Shown here in pieces: positions 58,999 through 64,000 of a stretch of DNA of 64,000 nt (positions are counted from its first letter, which is position 1; each line of letters opens with the position of its first letter). Source of the DNA: Torreya grandis (lineage: Eukaryota > Streptophyta > Pinopsida > Cupressales > Taxaceae). A program made the translations under genes and the position numbers. Where the stretch lies: positions 3,044,501 through 3,108,500 of the forward strand of contig JARHVA010001471.1 in assembly GCA_037957365.1 (NCBI GenBank), given 5' to 3'. The notes beneath the pieces were generated by a model. That model ran no database searches, had not been told where the DNA came from, and saw nothing but the letters and a program-made list of their open reading frames with translations.

Positions 58999-59484
58999 TG
59001 TTGGGATCAGGCAATACACAAGAAACATGAAAAGTTACATTGTAAAGCAATAAGGCTTTCACAAAATATAATAATGTATTATATCATATTATAATTTTCA
59101 AAGAGGTGAAAAGCTTATATATATTTTCATAAGGTGGTTATGGGACCCAACTAATATTCCCATGAACTAACTATTTTATTTTTAAAAATATGAGTAAATA
59201 AATAAACTAAACATGCCCCCATGGTTATACCTCAATGGTAAGCCATTGCAACGGTGACCATTAGGTCACAAGTTCAAACCTTGATTGAACCATGAGTGTC
59301 AAGTGGGGCAATAGCATAAGCCCAAGGGATTATTCCATTGGACTCACCTCGTGATAGCATGCCTAAGTGTGTGCCTGATTGTTGGGTCCAACATGGTGAT
59401 AATATCGTGCCAAAAAAGTTATGGGACACCTTCGATTACCCAAAAAAAAACTAAACATAACATTGGATCATGAATGACCCAACA
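58999..59484 (-). repeat. Element C 3' LTR, interrupted by a SINE
   Basis: Native LTR sequence 58999-59214 resumes at 59459. The right LTR (61553-61794) lacks the insert, which proves that the SINE arrived later. Confidence 0.85.
59215..59447 (+). mobile_element. tRNA-derived SINE
   Basis: About 233 bp, flanked by a perfect 11-bp target-site duplication AAACTAAACAT (59204-59214 and 59448-59458). The head contains a box A-like TACCTCAATGG (59228-59238) and a box B-like AGTTCAAACC (59271-59280), spaced as in a tRNA-type polymerase III promoter. The tail ends in an A run that merges with the duplication. It encodes no protein; SINEs depend on LINE enzymes. The family was not identified. Confidence 0.85.
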
Positions 59485-61552
59485 ATTCCCCCTTGATCTA
59501 AAGGGGTACATAAGATGAAATAATTAGAGCAATAACTCTAAAATCATCAAATAAACTCTGAAGTAACTATAAATGGTGTATTGTACCTCATGGTACTGAT
59601 CAAAATTGATGCCACTCCATAAATAAGTCTAGCCTATGAGTTTTGGCATAAAAAAATATTAAACATGATCAAGGTCTACTCATCCCTTGTGTGTACCATA
59701 TTGTAGTAGAACACGATCAAGACAAGTCCAACTACATTGAACCACATAAGGCTCCACCTAGAAACCCATCAAAGTGATTAACATGCATTGTGTATGGCAC
59801 ATCTCCCTAATGTCTAACAAACATTGATGACCTTTACTTAACACTATTGGTGCTAGCAACTCCTATCAACTTGTATTTTCATAGATGATTGATCAAAGAC
59901 CTAATAATGCTATAACTTCTTCCACCTATCAAGCAAGAGGTGAGAAGTTGTACCATGAGAGAAATAAAATCAAACAATCAAGTCTGATCCATGTCATGAA
60001 TATCAAGGATAGAAATCCAAAACTAAAACTAAAATAAGAATATTATTACTACCAAATTTTCTAATCAAACATTTGACCTAAACTCCGAGCAAGTAGCTAA
60101 CTAGAGAAGGGGAATAGTCCTCTAGCTGCCAATGAATCCTCCAACCTACGTTGTGACACTTATACCTTTTCAATCACAAGGATAGTGATGGATCTGTAAA
60201 GGACTAAATGGTCATCGATAGCATAAGCATGAGGTAACATTATAAAAATTTACATTATGAAGGTGTCAATTTCTACTAAAAATGCACCTTTATATATCAT
60301 TTTTATACATTTATTTTAAAAATTACATAATTAATTTTTAAAACATAAAATTGACCATTCCAATATGTCCAAAACATCCAAAAACCTATAAATCAACTAG
60401 TCACATGACCACCTTTGCACAAAATAATAACTAGACAAAAAAGTCACAAAAGGTGTTGTAAGTGTCAAAAATGATGCAATTACACCTTTGTTATTCCGTT
60501 ACATTCACTTTGCAAATTAAAAGTTTATTCCAAAAAAATCCTTTCTTTTGAAAAAGTAAATTCGTCCAAAAGAATACTTTTAGAAGGAATTGAACCTTGG
60601 ACCTTTGTTATTGCATGTGACTTACAAAAGCTCCTTAACCAATTGTTCTACAAGCAATTTTAGTATACAAAAGGAGACTATTCTATTTGAACTATACTTT
60701 TTTGATTTTTTAGAAATAAAAAAAATATTATGGATGTGAATTTAATTCACTCAAATTTTCACTAGGAAAAGTGAAATAGGTGGTTTGTTTGTGGGCTCCA
60801 CCTGGTAATTTAAACTTGATGTATATGAATATATATTTTTTATTCATATAAATTTCACTGCAGAAGTAATCCCAACACAAAAGTAAGCAGAAGTAAGTTA
60901 TTGGGTGCAATAGTTTTTATCCAAATCCTTCCAAGCTGCATTGATATTGTTTAACACTACAAACTACTGCAAACACCATGAAAATGATGCAAATGTTGTA
61001 AACACCATACAATTGGCTACAGAGACATGCAACATAGTTTTTAGTGGTATATGTTGTATTGCTACTCTCTAGGGTGTTTTAGACTGTACAAATGCAACAT
61101 GGAATATTTTGGACTTAATCTAATTAAAATATTATAGGTTTACTCTTCAATGCAATAAGCAAAAGCTTCACAGATAATTGCAGGTCATTTAAATGAAATT
61201 TTGTAGGGTATGGGCTATATAAAAATGAGTTTAATAGGCTTTGGTCCATACAACTAGGGTTTGGATTGAAATAAGTAGTATAGTTCCATATAATGTGAAT
61301 ATTATGAAGGCTTGGGGTATATAAAATTGAGTTTTGAATACTTTGGGCCATGCTACCTCACTGAAAATCTAAGTTTTATAATTATGGAAGCCATACAATT
61401 TGGATGTAGGTAATAAACAAATGATTTTAAGGATCCAAAAAATAAAAAAAGGATGTCAAAAACAAAAAATGATTTCACCTTTCTCTCTCCTTCACATTTG
61501 TTTGAATCATTAAGCTTGCATATGTTCCTTCATAACCTTACTCTAATATCAC
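59485..61552 (-). other. Element C interior, no gene
   Basis: Shares blocks with 7303-8300 of element D (for example CCCCCTTGATC and the following AAAGGGGTA). Minus-strand frames of 60 and 75 codons (60910-60728 and 61351-61124) lack motifs and are not conserved in element D. Confidence 0.55.
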
Positions 61553-61794
61553 TGTTGGGATTGGGCAATACATAGGAAATGTTAAAAGTTATATTGTAAA
61601 ATAACAAAGCTTTAACAAAATATAATAATGTATTATATCATATTAGAATTTACAAAGAGGTGAAAAGCTTATATAGCTTTTCACAAGGTGGTTACATGAC
61701 CCAACTAATATTATCATGAACCAATTATTTTATTTAACAAAACATAAGTAAATAAATAAACCAATGATAACCATGGATCATAAATGACCGAACA
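61553..61794 (-). repeat. Element C 5' LTR
   Basis: Intact 242-bp partner of 58999-59484 without the SINE. Shared core AAAGAGGTGAAAAGCTTATA. Confidence 0.85.
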
Positions 61795-61899
61795 TAGATT
61801 TTATTTTTCTACCAGTGTCTTTCAAGATATGTTAGGGGAATATATTAACAACATGCTAGATTGAACTATTCAGAATGAAAAAAGCACTAATATGTACAC

Positions 61900-63260
61900 T
61901 AAAATGTTTTATAGACAACTTCTATCTGTTTGAGAACATAATGAAACAAGTGAAAGTGATTTTTTCCTCTCTTTTTAAATTCCAATAGACCCTTTTTAAA
62001 TTTGTGGTTATGCATGATGCAAATCCTGGAGTAATTATGTGAGCTCTTGCATTAGGCATATAAATGATGTCTATGTCAAGGATTGCATATAGAGCCACTT
62101 GAAGAGGTAGCATAATGTTCCCAAGGGTGTTCTATATCTTTCCATCGAATCCTTTAACTAGTCTTGATATATCTTGTAAATCCTTTTATGTGTATCCAAG
62201 ATCATTGAGAAGTGTCATTGTACAATTTTATTCACTTGAAACATTGTTGATCATGATACTATGTATAGGGTGTAGATTAATATAAGCTCATATGAATAGT
62301 GCATGGAGATCTAAATCATCCTCGATAATCTCTATATCATCAGATGTAATCATAAGTTATTGTGTTAATTTTCCTATAAGTGTGCCAATAATTCCATCTA
62401 ATGGGTGACCATATATGGTGGGAGGCAAATGTGCATTGTATGTGTAATGTACTTTAGAATCACGTTTAAATTGTATCGTATCATGCTTGGGAAATGGATC
62501 ATTGAAGATTTTCAATTTTCAATTTTCATTTGGTTGTCATCTAAAATTTTCTGTAGGTGTGTTAAGACCAATGATGATATCATCAATATGATTTTGTATT
62601 TTGTGCCTTAGCTTGAATCATTTATTCATAGAATGATCTGTAACTTGATGATAATCACAGTATGCATTATTGTCATATCCTTTAGGTTTAGGCCTACTTA
62701 TATCAACCTCTTTTGGTAGAGGGAGAGATATGAGGTTGCAATTGAGTAACTTTTGTAATTATATGTCATGAGATTGAGGTAATCATGAAAATTACCTCTT
62801 CTATACAGTGGATAAGATAAATCAATTTATAAGTTGTGATACTACATTAATCATTGTCTTTGCCTCATTCTTGGCATCATTAGATTTAACCTTATAGCTT
62901 GGTTTGTTTTGAAACTTTGTTTTTGAAGTAGTTGTAACATTTGGTGCATACTTTAGTTTGTTCAAAGTTATGAGCTTGACTTCATGGTCTCTAACTATAT
63001 ATCATAATTCATCAAAGGACTTGAAATTATTGAATAGTATAGAATCATGGAGTGGTGCAAGCAAGATTTGCTTCAATATGTCTTGTAACTCATTTCCTAC
63101 CATATGATTGGTCATCTTAGCTAGCATGGTCTTATACTAAAATACATAATCACTGATTGGCTCATTAGATCCTTATTTGAGTTTGGAAATTTGTGCATAA
63201 AATAATTTTTAATCAATGTTGATAGATAAGTGCACTGGAAACTAATCTATCAAATGGTTA
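61900..63260 (-). pseudogene. Gypsy gag remnant (Tat/Ogre-like), minus strand
   Basis: The minus strand reads FQYKTMLAKMTNHMVGNEL and DILKQILLAPLHDSILF (about 63150-63030), then, after frameshifts, KPKGYDNNAYCDYHQVTDHS and KLRHKIQNHIDDIIIG (about 62690-62560). The YCxYHxxxxHxxxxC-like segment followed by KLRHxIQ is characteristic of the gag end in Tat-lineage gypsy elements of plants; here the final Cys is not evident. A further open piece at 62113-61922 (PLQVALYAILDIDIIYMPN) may be downstream sequence of the same element. No LTRs found; the element continues beyond what can be recognised. Confidence 0.55.
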
Positions 63261-64000
63261 AATGCTCTAACTTATTGGAGGGGGAGATCAAATAAACATT
63301 AGAAAGCTAATTCGGGGCCCAAGAAAAGACCTTGTGGAAAACCTACTTAAACGAGGTTAAACAAGTTATATGCAAAAGTGATTTACTGAATGATAGAGAA
63401 TATGGAATGCAATACAGTAAAGAAAACAAGAAAAAAATAACAAGGTGACAATAGATATAGAACTATAATAACAAATTTATACTATGTTAAGTTTTGTACA
63501 GTTTGAGAGATCAAATGTTGATGTCAAAGACTTCCTAACTCTATTCTTCTATGGTATTGGTCAATACAATTCTACCTATAAATAATGTGAGTGTGAATTA
63601 TTATACAATGCAAGAAGATGAAGTGTCAACTAAACCATTACAACAGTTGGTATCAACCACTTCATAACTGTAAAGTGTAGTGACATTACTAATGAGTTTT
63701 GATTATAGTACTAACATTATGGGGGTTGTGTAGTAATGTAGGAGGAAAATTGCAATGAATCCATTGGCACATAGGTGAAGAACCTACTGATGTAGCTACT
63801 AATGTAAGCAAAAGTTTAAATGTGTAACTATGGTGACGTGTAGTATGATCTAATGACCTCCTATATCAATTACCTCTCCTTAAAAAATAATGGTCACCAT
63901 TACATGCATTTTTAGAAGATGTGAAAATTAATTGGAAACCTGATCTCTTATAAACCATTTTCCCTTAAAAGGTAGTTGACCTAATTTGATGATCTGGAAG
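63261..64000. other. No gene recognised
   Basis: AT-rich non-coding DNA at the window edge. It may be leader or LTR of the gypsy remnant to its left, since that remnant reads leftward, but no primer-binding site was seen. Confidence 0.35.

Larger units (their letters stand above)
58999..61794 (-). mobile_element. Element C: copia-like non-autonomous LTR element, same family as D
   Basis: LTRs at 58999-59484 (242 bp of LTR plus a SINE insertion) and 61553-61794 (242 bp), both starting TGTTGGGAT and ending GACC(C/G)AACA. On the minus strand a purine tract AAGGGGGAAT adjoins the left LTR and a primer-binding site TGATATTAGAG (decayed TGGTATCAGAG, 61551-61541) adjoins the right LTR, so orientation is minus. 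The 2.07-kb interior is collinear with element D over about the first kilobase and carries no gag-pol motif. Confidence 0.8.

Noticed and set aside
60728..61351. Minus-strand frames inside element C as coding regions
   Set aside because: They are not conserved in the related element D and have no motif.

Overview
The window is nuclear DNA of a seed plant. It holds one convincing, intact protein-coding gene in a landscape of old, mutated transposable elements. Introns of 2 to 3.4 kb, very low gene density, AT-rich intergenic DNA and heavily decayed gypsy, copia-like and LINE elements suit a large plant genome. A gymnosperm, probably a conifer, is my guess; it is inferred from architecture only and the sequence does not prove it.

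The gene is a protein disulfide isomerase of the plant PDIL1-3/PDIL1-4 type on the minus strand (31355-43058). I could assemble 12 exons with GT/AG borders and a continuous reading frame of 569 codons: signal peptide, acidic N-terminal segment, CGHC active sites at residues 119-122 and 457-460, and a C-terminal NDEL. Its introns carry their own repeats: a diverged satellite-like array in intron 1, tandem duplications in intron 2, and a long hairpin in intron 7.

Left of the gene (1-31 kb) most recognisable elements read on the minus strand. Positions 4.5-18.6 kb form a three-level nest. Gypsy element B was interrupted in its reverse transcriptase by gypsy element A (5229-15476, LTRs of about 1.08 kb). 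Element A was interrupted in its integrase by a small copia-like element D (7009-10657) that has four LTR copies and three primer-binding sites. A LINE remnant follows (about 18.9-22.6 kb), then a 162-bp tandem duplication containing a tiny signal-peptide-like ORF, about 5 kb with nothing recognisable, an LTR edge near 28.87 kb, and a roughly 32-bp-period minisatellite (29.06-29.91 kb).

Right of the gene (43-64 kb) lie a short non-autonomous LTR element G (44392-45739) flanked by an unusually long direct repeat, a decayed chromovirus-type gypsy F (47.1-51.5 kb, plus strand), a large LTR element E without coding capacity (53169-57556), a second member C of the D family (58999-61794) with a tRNA-derived SINE in one LTR, and gag remnants of another gypsy element (about 61.9-63.3 kb, minus).

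I found no prokaryotic features, no CRISPR array, no rRNA and no free-standing tRNA gene. I saw no new multi-gene system. The notable material is repeat architecture: element nesting, the multi-LTR element, the giant flanking duplication, the SINE, and the intronic hairpin and satellite.
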